From Cellulomonas flavigena DSM 20109 (GTDB lineage Bacteria; Actinomycetota; Actinomycetes; Actinomycetales; Cellulomonadaceae), in assembly GCF_000092865.1 (NCBI RefSeq), contig NC_014151.1:3348001-3412000 (forward strand): a stretch of 64,000 bases of DNA. Reading direction: 5' to 3'. The notes under the pieces were generated by a model. It worked only from the letters and a program-made list of their open reading frames with translations. It searched no databases and was not told the origin of the DNA. The position numbers and the translations under genes are program-made. Numbering within the stretch: position 1 is the first letter of the stretch; each line of letters starts with the position of its first letter. Positions 50,929 to 59,739 of the stretch are shown here, piece by piece.

Positions 50929-52218
50929 TCACTCCTTGGCCGCGGCGGCGGTCACGGTGTCGACGATGCTCTGGGCGTCGCCCTGACCCGCGAGCATCTC
51001 GACGACCGCGGTGTTGAGCGCGTTGCCGACGTTCTGCCCGAACAGGGTGTCGAGCCAGACCGTCACGTACGCCGCGTCGTCGTACGCCGCGAGGATGTCC
51101 TTCAGCGCCGGGTCCGTCACGACGTCCTGCGCGTCCTTGCTCGCCGGCAGGGACACGAACGCCTCGGCGAAGTCCTCCTGGTTCTCCTTGAGGATGAGGA
51201 AGTTGAGGAACTCCGCGCACTCCGGCGGCGCGTCGACGTGGCAGCTCAGACCGTCGATACCGCCCATCATCGCCGTCGGGTCGCCCTGGCCGCCCTCGAC
51301 CTCGGGGAACGGGAACCAGCCGAGGTCCGCCAGCGGCTCGCCGTCCGGCGTGAGCCCGCCGATGACCCCCGGGTTCCAGGCGCCCATGAGCTCCATGGCC
51401 GCCTGGTGGTTGGCGACCAGGCCCGCGGACGACCCGGCGCCCTGCTGCGCCGTCGTCGTGAGGAAGCCCTCGTTGAACGGCTCGACGCCCGCGAACTCCT
51501 CGAACGCCTGCCCCGCCTCCAACCAGCACGGGTCGTCGAACGTGCGCTCGACGGCGACCTTCTCGAGCGTCTCCTGCGAGCACGCGCGCAGCGCGAAGAA
51601 GTAGTACCAGTGAGCCGCCGGCCAGGCGTCCTTGCCACCCAGCGCGATCGGCGCGACGCCGGTGCCCTTGAGCTTCTCGACCGCGTCGACCAGCTGGTCG
51701 ACCGTCGTCGGGGTCGACTCGATGCCGGCCGCCTCGAACAGGTCCTTGCTGTAGAAGATGCCGCCCGGCAGCACGGCGGTCGGCATGCCGTAGACCTTGC
51801 CGTCGATCGTGTACGCGTCGAGCGAGCCGCCCAGCGCCTCGCGCGACGCGTCGTCGACGAGGTCCGTGAGGTCCATGATCTGACCGGCCGCCACCATGTC
51901 GGCGAGCTTGCCGCCGCCGCGCGCCATGAAGATGTCCGGCGCGTCGCCGCCGTTCAGGGCCGTCTGGAGCTTGCCGTCCATCTCCTCGTTCTGGACGACC
52001 TGCAGCGTGATCTCGACGCCCGGGTTCGCGTCCTCGAACGCGGCGGCCACGTCCTCCTGGAACTTCTTGCCGTCGTCGGTGGTCGCGTTGTGCCAGAACG
52101 TCATCTGCACGGTGCCGCCGTCGCCGCCGTCGCCCGTGTCGCCCCCGCTGCACGCCGCGAGCGCCAGCGCGCCCGCGAGCACGGCGGCCGACGCCGCCCA
52201 CGTCCTCGATGCCCTCAT
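50929..52218 (-). CDS. Paralogous sugar-binding lipoprotein without permeases
   Basis: Predicted 429-residue extracellular solute-binding protein, nearly co-linear with the 49280-50563 product. The lipobox ending in LAAC gives Cys23; QMTFWHNATTDDG, ALNGGDAPDIFMARGGGKL and GIFYSKDLFEAAG match its paralog block by block. ATG 52218 follows AGAGGA. A strong terminator separates it from the operon and no permease is adjacent. It probably delivers a related sugar to the same permeases. Confidence 0.92.
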   Translation of the reverse strand: MRASRTWAASAAVLAGALALAACSGGDTGDGGDGGTVQMTFWHNATTDDGKKFQEDVAAAFEDANPGVEITLQVVQNEEMDGKLQTALNGGDAPDIFMARGGGKLADMVAAGQIMDLTDLVDDASREALGGSLDAYTIDGKVYGMPTAVLPGGIFYSKDLFEAAGIESTPTTVDQLVDAVEKLKGTGVAPIALGGKDAWPAAHWYYFFALRACSQETLEKVAVERTFDDPCWLEAGQAFEEFAGVEPFNEGFLTTTAQQGAGSSAGLVANHQAAMELMGAWNPGVIGGLTPDGEPLADLGWFPFPEVEGGQGDPTAMMGGIDGLSCHVDAPPECAEFLNFLILKENQEDFAEAFVSLPASKDAQDVVTDPALKDILAAYDDAAYVTVWLDTLFGQNVGNALNTAVVEMLAGQGDAQSIVDTVTAAAAKE

Positions 52219-52389
52219 CAGATGTCCTCTTCGTCGAGCCAGCTGATCCCCGGACGGCGCCCGGGTGCCCCCTGCCGTCGGTTGCGGCACCGGCGGCGCA
52301 CCCCTGGGCACGTGGCGCCCCTCGTCGGACGCCCGCCGGCCGCACCTGCGTCTCCTCGGCGGCCGGGACGACTCTCGCAGGCGGGGAGA

Positions 52390-52401
52390 TGTAACGTCAA
52401 A
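52390..52401. promoter_or_regulatory. Shared operator, copy 2
   Basis: TGTAACGTCAAA here matches the 50743 site in 11 of 12 bases and also shares the AGA before it. It lies 172 bases upstream of the second binding-protein start. Confidence 0.55.
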
Positions 52402-52420
52402 CACTGCGTCTCCCGGCATG

Positions 52421-52458
52421 CCGAAGGCCCCGCTCCCTCGCGGGGCCGGGGCCTTCGG
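52421..52458 (-). terminator. Terminator after clpC
   Basis: CCGAAGGCCCC (52421-52431) pairs with GGGGCCTTCGG (52448-52458), with an inner CCCG/CGGG helix. It lies 24 bases after the clpC stop codon. Confidence 0.75.
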
Positions 52459-52481
52459 GTGGGGCTCGGCGGGCGCTGCGG

Positions 52482-55058
52482 TCAGGCGGGCGCGAGGCCC
52501 GTGCCGCTGTCGCCCCGGGCGGGTGCAGGAGCAGGCGGGACGTCGGTGCCCGAGCCCGGCGTGCCGACGGGCGCGCCGACCGTGACCGGCTCCTTGGCGG
52601 CGGTGCGGCGCGGGACGCCCTGGAAGAGGAACTCCCCGAGCAGGCCCTCGCCCTGGGCGTCGACGATGACCGTCTGACCCGCCTTGAGCTCGCCGAACAG
52701 GATCTTCTCGGACAGCGTGTCCTCGATCTCCCGCTGGATCGCGCGGCGCAGCGGACGCGCACCGAGGACCGGGTCGTAGCCCCGCTCCGCGAGCAGCTTC
52801 TTGGCCGCCGGCGTGATCTCGATGCTCATGTCCTTGTCGCGCAGACGGGCGTCGAGCTTCGCGATCATCAGGTCGACGATCTGGAAGATCTCCGGCTGCG
52901 AGAGCTGCGGGAAGACGACCACGTCGTCGACACGGTTGAGGAACTCGGGACGGAAGTGCGTCTTGAGCTCGTCGTTGACCTTGGCCTTCATGCGCTCGTA
53001 GTCCGTCGCGAGCTCGCCACCGGCCTGGAAGCCGGTCATGACGCCCTTCGCGATGTCCCGCGTGCCGAGGTTCGTGGTCATGATGATGACGGTGTTCTTG
53101 AAGTCGATGACGCGGCCCTGCGAGTCGGTCAGGCGACCGTCCTCGAGGATCTGCAGCAGCGAGTTGAAGATGTCCGCGTGGGCCTTCTCGACCTCGTCGA
53201 ACAGCACGACGGAGAACGGCTTGCGGCGCACCTTCTCGGTGAGCTGACCGCCCTCGTCGTACCCGACGTAGCCGGGGGGCGAGCCGAACAGGCGCGAGAC
53301 CGTGTGCTTCTCCGAGAACTCCGACATGTCGAGCTGGATGAGCGCGTCCTCGTCCCCGAAGAGGAACTCGGCGAGCGCCTTGGCCAGCTCGGTCTTCCCG
53401 ACGCCCGTGGGGCCGGCGAAGATGAACGACCCACCGGGGCGCTTGGGGTCCTTGAGGCCGGCACGCGTGCGGCGGATGGCCTGCGACAGCGCCTTGATGG
53501 CGGCGTTCTGGCCGACGACCCGCTTGTGGAGGTTCTCCTCCATGTGCAGCAGGCGGCTGGACTCCTCCTCGGTGAGCTTGAACACCGGGATGCCGGTGGC
53601 GTTCGCCAGCACCTCGGCGATGAGCTCCTCGTCGACCTCGGCGACGGCGTCCATGTCGCCGTTCTTCCAGGCCTTCTCCTTCTCGACGCGCTTGAGGCCG
53701 AGCTGCTTCTCCTGGTCGCGCAGGCGCGCGGCCTTCTCGAAGTCCTGCTCGTCGATCGCGGACTCCTTGTCGCGGCGCGTCTCGGCGATCTGCTCGTCGA
53801 GCTCGCGCAGCTCCGGCGGGGCCGTCATGCGGCGGATGCGCAGGCGCGCGCCCGCCTCGTCGACGAGGTCGATCGCCTTGTCCGGCAGGTAGCGGTCGTT
53901 GACGTACCGGTCGGCCAGCGTCGCGGCGGCGACCAGCGCGGCGTCCGTGATGGACACGCGGTGGTGCGCCTCGTACCGGTCGCGCAGGCCCTTGAGGATC
54001 TCGATCGCGTGCTGCAGGTTCGGCTCGGAGACCTGGATGGGCTGGAAGCGCCGCTCCAGGGCCGGGTCCTTCTCGACGTACTTGCGGTACTCGTCGAGCG
54101 TGGTCGCACCGATGGTCTGCAGCTCGCCGCGCGCCAGCATGGGCTTGAGGATCGACGCGGCGTCGATCGCGCCCTCGGCCGCACCCGCGCCGACGAGCGT
54201 GTGGATCTCGTCGATGAACAGGATGATGTCGCCGCGCGTGCGGATCTCCTTGAGGACCTTCTTCAGGCGCTCCTCGAAGTCACCGCGGTAGCGGGAGCCG
54301 GCCACCAGGGCGCCGAGGTCGAGCGTGTAGAGCTGCTTGTCCTTGAGCGTCTCCGGCACGTCGCCGCGGACGATGTCCTGCGCGAGGCCCTCGACGACCG
54401 CCGTCTTGCCGACGCCCGGCTCACCGATGAGCACCGGGTTGTTCTTGGTGCGGCGGGACAGCACCTGCATGACCCGCTCGATCTCCTTCTCGCGCCCGAT
54501 GACCGGGTCGAGCTTGCCGTCGCGGGCCGCCTGCGTGAGGTTGCGGCCGAACTGGTCGAGGACGGCCGACCCCGACGGCTGCCCCTCGGCCGGGCCGCCC
54601 GAGGCGACCGGCTCCTTGCCCTGGTAGCCCGAGACGAGCTGGATGACCTGCTGGCGCACCCGGTTGAGGTCGGCGCCGAGCTTGTTGAGGACCTGGGCGG
54701 CGACGCCCTCGCCCTCGCGGATCAGGCCGAGCAGGATGTGCTCGGTGCCGATGTAGTTGTGGCCGAGCTGCAGCGCCTCGCGCAGCGACAGCTCGAGGAC
54801 CTTCTTGGCGCGCGGCGTGAACGGGATGCGACCCGACGGGGCCTGCTGGCCCTCGCCGATGATCTCCTGCACCTGCGCGCGCACGGCCTCCAGGGAGATG
54901 CCGAGCGACTCCAGGGCCTTGGCCGCGACACCCTCACCCTCGTGGATCAGGCCCAGGAGGATGTGCTCGGTGCCGATGTAGTTGTGGTTGAGCATCCGCG
55001 CCTCTTCCTGGGCGAGGACGACCACGCGACGGGCTCGGTCCGTGAATCTCTCGAACAT
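52482..55058 (-). CDS. clpC: ATP-dependent chaperone ClpC
   Basis: Predicted 858-residue AAA+ unfoldase. Two N-terminal Clp repeats (each with [14 protein letters not shown]) lead to AAA domain 1 (GEPGVGKT, then [11 protein letters not shown]), a middle domain with a UVR-like stretch ([18 protein letters not shown]), and AAA domain 2 ([21 protein letters not shown]). The ClpP-docking LGS/LGF-type loop region lies in domain 2. ATG 55058 is chosen over GTG 55064 because GAGGAG has better spacing. It feeds substrates to ClpP1P2 and is essential in many actinobacteria. Upstream lies a candidate ClgR box. Confidence 0.97.
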   Translation of the reverse strand: MFERFTDRARRVVVLAQEEARMLNHNYIGTEHILLGLIHEGEGVAAKALESLGISLEAVRAQVQEIIGEGQQAPSGRIPFTPRAKKVLELSLREALQLGHNYIGTEHILLGLIREGEGVAAQVLNKLGADLNRVRQQVIQLVSGYQGKEPVASGGPAEGQPSGSAVLDQFGRNLTQAARDGKLDPVIGREKEIERVMQVLSRRTKNNPVLIGEPGVGKTAVVEGLAQDIVRGDVPETLKDKQLYTLDLGALVAGSRYRGDFEERLKKVLKEIRTRGDIILFIDEIHTLVGAGAAEGAIDAASILKPMLARGELQTIGATTLDEYRKYVEKDPALERRFQPIQVSEPNLQHAIEILKGLRDRYEAHHRVSITDAALVAAATLADRYVNDRYLPDKAIDLVDEAGARLRIRRMTAPPELRELDEQIAETRRDKESAIDEQDFEKAARLRDQEKQLGLKRVEKEKAWKNGDMDAVAEVDEELIAEVLANATGIPVFKLTEEESSRLLHMEENLHKRVVGQNAAIKALSQAIRRTRAGLKDPKRPGGSFIFAGPTGVGKTELAKALAEFLFGDEDALIQLDMSEFSEKHTVSRLFGSPPGYVGYDEGGQLTEKVRRKPFSVVLFDEVEKAHADIFNSLLQILEDGRLTDSQGRVIDFKNTVIIMTTNLGTRDIAKGVMTGFQAGGELATDYERMKAKVNDELKTHFRPEFLNRVDDVVVFPQLSQPEIFQIVDLMIAKLDARLRDKDMSIEITPAAKKLLAERGYDPVLGARPLRRAIQREIEDTLSEKILFGELKAGQTVIVDAQGEGLLGEFLFQGVPRRTAAKEPVTVGAPVGTPGSGTDVPPAPAPARGDSGTGLAPA

Positions 55059-55383
55059 GTGCACTCCTCACGAGCGGCGTGCCCCGGTGGCCTCGCGCAG
55101 CAGGCGTCCGCGCGGAGCCGACGAAGCGGCGTGTTTCGATGCTAACGGCGGGGTCATGCCCGGACGTCCCGTGTTCGCCGCAGGCGGAGAGGCCCGCGGT
55201 CCTCCGCAGGAATCGGCTCGCCGGCGCGCAACCCCGAGCGCTGACCCGGGCGATCTCGTCCACCAGCGGCGAAGCTCGCCCGGAACCGTGCACCGCGTCA
55301 GGTGCGCACGTGCCTCGACAGCGCAGGCGACTCCCACCGTCGACGAACTGGGCGAGCGCAACGAGCGCTGCCCGGGGTCGGGT
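55059..55383. other. clpC promoter gap
   Basis: This 325-base gap separates clpC from the convergently placed end of vapC. The clpC side holds a -10-like TAGCAT (55139-55144, minus strand) and a ClgR-like box. The remaining part (about 55200-55383) shows nothing I recognise. Confidence 0.5.
55172..55190 (-). promoter_or_regulatory. Candidate ClgR box upstream of clpC
   Basis: TTCGCCGCAGGCGGAG contains CGC, five bases, GCG, close to the ClgR consensus. It lies 28 bases upstream of the -10-like TAGCAT, where this activator binds at other clp promoters. Confidence 0.45.
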
Positions 55384-55812
55384 TCAGAATGTGACGACCT
55401 GGGCGGTCGTGCAGCCATCGGCAGCCAGAAGGTGCCAGTACGCGTCGCGAGTGACGACCCGGACCCCGAGGCGTTCGGTCACCGCGAGCACGAGCGCATC
55501 CCCGAGAGAGAGGGTCTCGCCTCCCGGCCCAGGATGCGTCTTCGCCGCTTCCAGGAGCGCCGCAGCACGGAGGAGGTCGTCGTCCAGCGGGTGCTCGATG
55601 CGCGCACCGAACGACAGGAGGGTGTCGCGAACTTCATGACCCGACGACGCATTGCCCTTGCGGCGCACGAGCTCAACGAGCTCGGTCAGCACCGGCCCTG
55701 GCATCACGGGCTCGACGTCGGCGCGCGCAAGGAGCTTGTCGACCACCTGCCACTGCGGTTCTTGAAGCACCCACGTCGCGAGGACGGAAGTGTCGAAGCA
55801 GACCGCGCTCAC
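55384..55812 (-). CDS. vapC: VapC-type PIN-domain toxin
   Basis: Predicted 142-residue PIN-domain ribonuclease. The acidic residues expected of the metal site are Asp7 (CFDTSVLA), Glu44 (LTELVEL), Asp105 (SLGDALVLAV) and Asp123 (VVTRDAYWHL). The GTG start overlaps the stop of the antitoxin gene by four bases. VapC toxins cut tRNA or rRNA when free of antitoxin. It appears intact. Confidence 0.9.
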   Translation of the reverse strand: MSAVCFDTSVLATWVLQEPQWQVVDKLLARADVEPVMPGPVLTELVELVRRKGNASSGHEVRDTLLSFGARIEHPLDDDLLRAAALLEAAKTHPGPGGETLSLGDALVLAVTERLGVRVVTRDAYWHLLAADGCTTAQVVTF

Positions 55813-56162
55813 AGGCCGAGGTCGACGACGAGGCCGGCGATGATCTCCTCATCGCTGCGCGTCTCCGCAGCGGCACGAGCAGCGATCCTGCGCTCTGCGG
55901 CCTCGTCGACGTGCTGGTCCACCGCGCGAGACGCACGCACGTCACGGGTGGAGTCCCCGGCGTCACCCCCGTGGTTCTGCGCCCACAGCGCCATCGCCCG
56001 CATGCGGGGCGTCACGAGGCGAACCGCGTCACCCTCGACGACAAACTCGACCCGGTCGCCGCTGGCGATCCTGAGTGCTCGCCGGACCTCGACGGGGACC
56101 ACCACCCGTCCTTGTGCGTTCACGGTCCCGAAGTGGGAGGACACAGCATCTAGGGATGACAC
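55809..56162 (-). CDS. vapB: AbrB/MazE-type antitoxin
   Basis: Predicted 117-residue antitoxin. The N-terminal swapped-hairpin DNA-binding motif is FGTVNAQGRVVVPVEVRRALRI, followed by DRVEFVVEGDAVRLVTP. The C-terminal half is charged and Ala-rich and should wrap the toxin. The GTG at 56162 is preferred because a strong promoter would start transcription next to it, giving a leaderless message. TTG 56171 or GTG 56144 are alternatives. It probably represses its own promoter through the palindrome at 56155-56182. Confidence 0.82.
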   Translation of the reverse strand: MSSLDAVSSHFGTVNAQGRVVVPVEVRRALRIASGDRVEFVVEGDAVRLVTPRMRAMALWAQNHGGDAGDSTRDVRASRAVDQHVDEAAERRIAARAAAETRSDEEIIAGLVVDLGL

Positions 56163-56199
56163 ATGACTCAATATATGTCATCTCGGAGCAACCTGTCAC
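56155..56199 (-). promoter_or_regulatory. vapBC promoter with palindromic operator
   Basis: On the minus strand GTGACA (56199-56194) and TATATT (56175-56170) are spaced 18 bases, a good sigma-70-type promoter. GATGACA (56155-56161) and TGTCATC (56176-56182) form an inverted repeat that brackets the -10 box, so bound antitoxin would block it. Confidence 0.65.
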
Positions 56200-56358
56200 C
56201 AGCGCGATCGGCGGATCGGCGGCAGCGCGGGACGCGCGGGGAACCTCGATCGGCGCACAGACGTTCTGGTCTGCGCGACCGGGCGTTCCGGTAGCGTGAC
56301 CAGGGCCGTCGGCGTCCGACGGCACCCGCGCCGCGTGCGCCTCCCAGGAGGACCTTCG

Positions 56359-57576
56359 ATGACCGAGCCCACACCTCTGCAGCCGCCGGCGCCCAGCGCC
56401 GCGTTCGCGCTCGAGGCACCCGCACCCGTCGCCCCCGTCGCGACGCACGACGCCCCGGCGATGGCGCCGCGCGTCGACCCGGCTGCGCTGCCGGGCCTGG
56501 ACGCGAAGGTCGGCGCGTTCCTCGCGGGTCTGGACGACGTGCAGGCCGGGTCGCCGGAGTTCGCGGCGAAGGCCGACGACGTGCGGCTCATGGGCGACAA
56601 GGACGTGCGCGCCGCGGCGGACACCTCCAACCGCCTGCTGCAGGTGCCGGTGCGCGAGCTGCGCGAGGGCGGCGTCTCCGGGACGTCGCAGGTGAGCAAG
56701 TCGCTGCTCGACCTGCGCCGCACGGTCGAGGACCTCGACCCGTCGGAGAAGACCGTGGGCAAGAAGCTGCTCGGCTTCCTGCCGTTCGGCGACAGCCTCA
56801 CCGACTACTTCCGCCGCTACGAGTCGTCGCAGAAGCAGATCGACGCGATCGTCAAGGCGCTGTACCGGGGCCAGGACGAGCTGCGCAAGGACAACGCGGC
56901 GCTCAACCTGGAGAAGCAGAACCTGTGGGACACCATGGGCCGGCTCAACCAGTACATCTACGTCGCGAGCCAGCTCGACCAGCAGCTCTCCGCCAAGATC
57001 GCCCAGGCGGAGATCAGCGACCCCGACCGCGCGCGGGCGCTGCGCGAGGACGTCCTGTTCTACGTCCGGCAGAAGCACCAGGACCTGCTCACGCAGCTCG
57101 CGGTGTCGATCCAGGGGTACCTGGCGATCGACATCATCATCAAGAACAACATCGAGCTCATCAAGGGCGTCGACCGCGCGACGACGACCACGGTCTCGGC
57201 GCTGCGCACCGCGGTGCTCGTCGCGCAGGCGCTCAACAACCAGAAGCTCGTGCTCGACCAGATCACGGCGCTGAACACCACGACGTCGAACATGATCGCG
57301 TCGACGTCCAAGCTGCTGCGCGAGCAGTCGGTGGCGATCCAGCAGCAGGCCGCGAGCGCGACGATCGGGCTCCCGCAGCTCCAGCAGTCGTTCACCGACA
57401 TCTTCGCGGCCATGGACTCCATCGACACGTTCAAGGTGCAGGCGCTGGACTCGATGGCGCAGACCGTCGGCGTCCTGGAGACCGAGACGGCCAAGGCCAA
57501 GCAGTACCTCGACCGCGTCTCGCGCTCGGACCGCACGGACGTCGCGAGCGGGTCGCTCGACCTGGGCCTGAGCTGA
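56359..57576 (+). CDS. TelA/toxic anion resistance family protein
   Basis: Predicted 405-residue protein dominated by long alpha-helices (coiled coil, about 140-390). Segments such as KKLLGFLPFGDSLTDYFRRYESSQKQIDAIV and LFYVRQKHQDLLTQLAVSIQGYLAIDIIIKNN are typical of the TelA family, first named for tellurite resistance but of unclear biochemical role. It has no signal peptide. ATG 56359 has AGGAGG seven bases upstream. It opens a cluster that continues to PknG, with a 25-base gap to the next gene. Confidence 0.9.
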   Translation: MTEPTPLQPPAPSAAFALEAPAPVAPVATHDAPAMAPRVDPAALPGLDAKVGAFLAGLDDVQAGSPEFAAKADDVRLMGDKDVRAAADTSNRLLQVPVRELREGGVSGTSQVSKSLLDLRRTVEDLDPSEKTVGKKLLGFLPFGDSLTDYFRRYESSQKQIDAIVKALYRGQDELRKDNAALNLEKQNLWDTMGRLNQYIYVASQLDQQLSAKIAQAEISDPDRARALREDVLFYVRQKHQDLLTQLAVSIQGYLAIDIIIKNNIELIKGVDRATTTTVSALRTAVLVAQALNNQKLVLDQITALNTTTSNMIASTSKLLREQSVAIQQQAASATIGLPQLQQSFTDIFAAMDSIDTFKVQALDSMAQTVGVLETETAKAKQYLDRVSRSDRTDVASGSLDLGLS

Positions 57577-57601
57577 CGACGACCGGGGAGGTGAGCGGCA
57601 G

Positions 57602-58117
57602 GTGAGCGCGCTGGGCGACCTCGTCGCGCGTCTGCTCGGCCGCGCGCCCCGGCACGTCGTGCAGATCGAGGAGGACCCGGTCCCCACGGCGGAGCAGATC
57701 GCGACCGCCGTGCGCGACGTCGAGACGTCGATCGAGGGCCGGGTGCCCGCGGCCGTCACGGCGCGCGTGCACCGCATCACGGGCACGGTCGAGGACATGG
57801 TGCCGAGGCTCGACCGGTTCGGGATCGGCGACCGGCAGGCGTACACCGTGGTCGCGACGGCCACGAGCTACCTGCCCGAGGCCGTCGAGAACTACCTGCG
57901 CCTGCCGCGCGACTTCGCCGACCGGCGCGTCGTGGCGCAGGGCAAGACGTCCCTCATGCTGCTGTGCGACCAGCTCGACCTGCTGGCCCTGACGCTGGAG
58001 AAGATCTCCGACGCCGTGTCGCGGGCCGACGCGCAGGCGCTCGTGGCGCACGGGCAGTTCCTCGCCGAGAAGTTCGGGCACTCGTCGCTGGACGTGCCCG
58101 GGACGGGAGCCCTGTGA
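57602..58117 (+). CDS. Conserved-looking helical protein, 171 aa
   Basis: Predicted 171-residue protein, mostly helical, with no signal peptide. An Arg-rich N-terminal segment (LLGRAPRHVVQIEEDP) is followed by helices around VHRITGTVEDMVPRL and LLCDQLDLLALTLEKI. I do not recognise a family. It lies between TelA and the AAA ATPase, overlapping the latter by four bases (GTGA), which implies a shared function. Confidence 0.72.
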   Translation: MSALGDLVARLLGRAPRHVVQIEEDPVPTAEQIATAVRDVETSIEGRVPAAVTARVHRITGTVEDMVPRLDRFGIGDRQAYTVVATATSYLPEAVENYLRLPRDFADRRVVAQGKTSLMLLCDQLDLLALTLEKISDAVSRADAQALVAHGQFLAEKFGHSSLDVPGTGAL

Positions 58118-59739
58118 GCACCGCCGACACGCTGGCCGCCGGCCTCGACGCCCTGGTCGCCGCGGGCGTCGCCGCCGGGCTGCCCGCGGCGGACGTGCGC
58201 GACGAGGGCGAGCGGCTGGCCGCCGCGGTCGCGGAGTCCGTCACGGGTGCGGGTCCGGCGTGGCTCGGCGCGCTCGGGCGCCCGCAGGACGACCTGGCCG
58301 GGTTCTTCGCCGCGGCGTCGTCCGCCCGCCGCTGGCGGCACGCGCCGACGGACCTGCTCACGTCGCTCGTCGGCGCCGGCTCGCCGCACGCGCCCGCGTA
58401 CGCCGAGGCGCTCGCACACGTCGCGTCGGCCGCGTGCGACCTGGGCGAGCCGAGCATCCAGGTGGTCGCGGCCGCGTCCGTCACGGCCGCCGTCCAGCGC
58501 TCCGCCGCCGCCCTCCCCACCACCCCGACCGCCGACCCGCCGACCTCCCCCCAGGGCGCGAGCCGTCACTCCAGCCCCGCGGCCCCAGGGCTCGATCGAC
58601 GTCTCGACGGAGAGGTGGGGGGCGCCGGAGAGGTGGGGGGTACCTCTTCCACGGGGGCGAGCCGTCATTCCGGCCCCACCCCCGCCCTCTCGACCCCCGG
58701 CCCCACGGGCTCGGACGGTCGGCCCGCGCCCGCGGCGCCGCCGGAGAAGACGTTCGAGGAGCTGCTGGCCGAGCTCGACGCGCTCGTCGGGCTGGACCGC
58801 GTCAAGCGCGAGATCCGGCAGCAGGCGGAGGTGCTGCGCGTCGAGCGGCTGCGCGCCGACGCGGGCCTCACGCGCCCGTCGCTGACGCGGCACCTGGTGT
58901 TCGTCGGCAACCCGGGCACCGGCAAGACGACGGTCGCGCGGCTCGTCGCCGGGCTGTACCGCGCGCTCGGGCTGCTGGAGAAGGGCCACCTCGTCGAGGT
59001 CGACCGCTCCGAGCTCGTCGCCGGTTACCTCGGGCAGACCGCGACCAAGACCACCGAGGTCGTCACGAAGGCGCTCGGCGGCGTGCTGTTCATCGACGAG
59101 GCGTACTCGCTGGCGGACGACCAGTACGGCGCCGAGGCCGTGAACACGCTGGTCAAGGACATGGAGGACCACCGCAGCGAGCTCGTCGTCATCGTCGCGG
59201 GCTACCCGTTGCCGATGGCGCGGTTCCTGTCGACCAACCCCGGCCTCGAGAGCCGGTTCGCGACGACCGTCGCGTTCGACGACTACACCGACGCGCAGCT
59301 CCGCGAGATCTTCGCGCTCGCCGCGCGCAAGGCGGACTTCGAGCCGTCGCCCGAGGCCCTGGACCTCGTCGAGCAGATCGTCGCCGCACAGCCGCGGCAC
59401 GAGGGCTTCGGCAACGGGCGCCTCGCGCGCAACCTGCTCGACCGCGCGGTGCTCAAGCACGCGTGGCGCCTGCGGGACGTGCCCGAGCCGACCGTCGAGC
59501 AGCTGCGGACCCTGCTGCCGGAGGACCTCGCGACCGACGTCGAGGACGTCGCCCCCGACCTGCCGGTCCCGGGTGCCGACGCGCCGGTCACGGGTGCGCC
59601 CGGCGACGACCTGGCGAGCGACGACGCGGCGAGCGACGACGTGCCGCCCGGCGCACCGGACGACGACCCGAGCGACGCCTCCCCCACCCCCGGCGACCCC
59701 GCCGTCACCGACCCGGCCCACCCCGAGGAGCCCGTGTGA
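58114..59739 (+). CDS. CbbX/SpoVK-like AAA ATPase with repeat-derived linker
   Basis: Predicted 541-residue AAA+ ATPase. A helical N-terminal domain (1-140) and a low-complexity linker (about 145-215) precede the AAA domain (about 215-480). Walker A is GNPGTGKTT (265-273) and Walker B ends at Asp328-Glu329 (VLFIDEAYS). A Cys-free, Asp/Pro-rich acidic tail ends the protein. CbbX-type ATPases remodel partner proteins. The linker coding sequence at 58556-58681 contains three pieces of the dispersed GGGCTGGA-family repeat. Both ends overlap neighbours by four bases. Confidence 0.88.
   Translation: MSTADTLAAGLDALVAAGVAAGLPAADVRDEGERLAAAVAESVTGAGPAWLGALGRPQDDLAGFFAAASSARRWRHAPTDLLTSLVGAGSPHAPAYAEALAHVASAACDLGEPSIQVVAAASVTAAVQRSAAALPTTPTADPPTSPQGASRHSSPAAPGLDRRLDGEVGGAGEVGGTSSTGASRHSGPTPALSTPGPTGSDGRPAPAAPPEKTFEELLAELDALVGLDRVKREIRQQAEVLRVERLRADAGLTRPSLTRHLVFVGNPGTGKTTVARLVAGLYRALGLLEKGHLVEVDRSELVAGYLGQTATKTTEVVTKALGGVLFIDEAYSLADDQYGAEAVNTLVKDMEDHRSELVVIVAGYPLPMARFLSTNPGLESRFATTVAFDDYTDAQLREIFALAARKADFEPSPEALDLVEQIVAAQPRHEGFGNGRLARNLLDRAVLKHAWRLRDVPEPTVEQLRTLLPEDLATDVEDVAPDLPVPGADAPVTGAPGDDLASDDAASDDVPPGAPDDDPSDASPTPGDPAVTDPAHPEEPV
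58556..58681. repeat. Dispersed repeat pieces inside coding sequence
   Basis: Three repeat-like segments begin near 58556 (a GAGCCGTCACTCCAGCCCC run), 58588 (GGGCTCGATCGACGTCTCG) and 58657 (GAGCCGTCATTCCGGCCCC). They match the intergenic units at 30062 and 30166 with few changes. All lie in frame in the ATPase linker (about residues 148-190), where they code for GASRHSSP-like peptides. Confidence 0.75.

Noticed and set aside
58114..59739. Split of the AAA gene into two genes at the repeat region
   Set aside because: The frame stays open through the repeats and no start with a ribosome site follows them.
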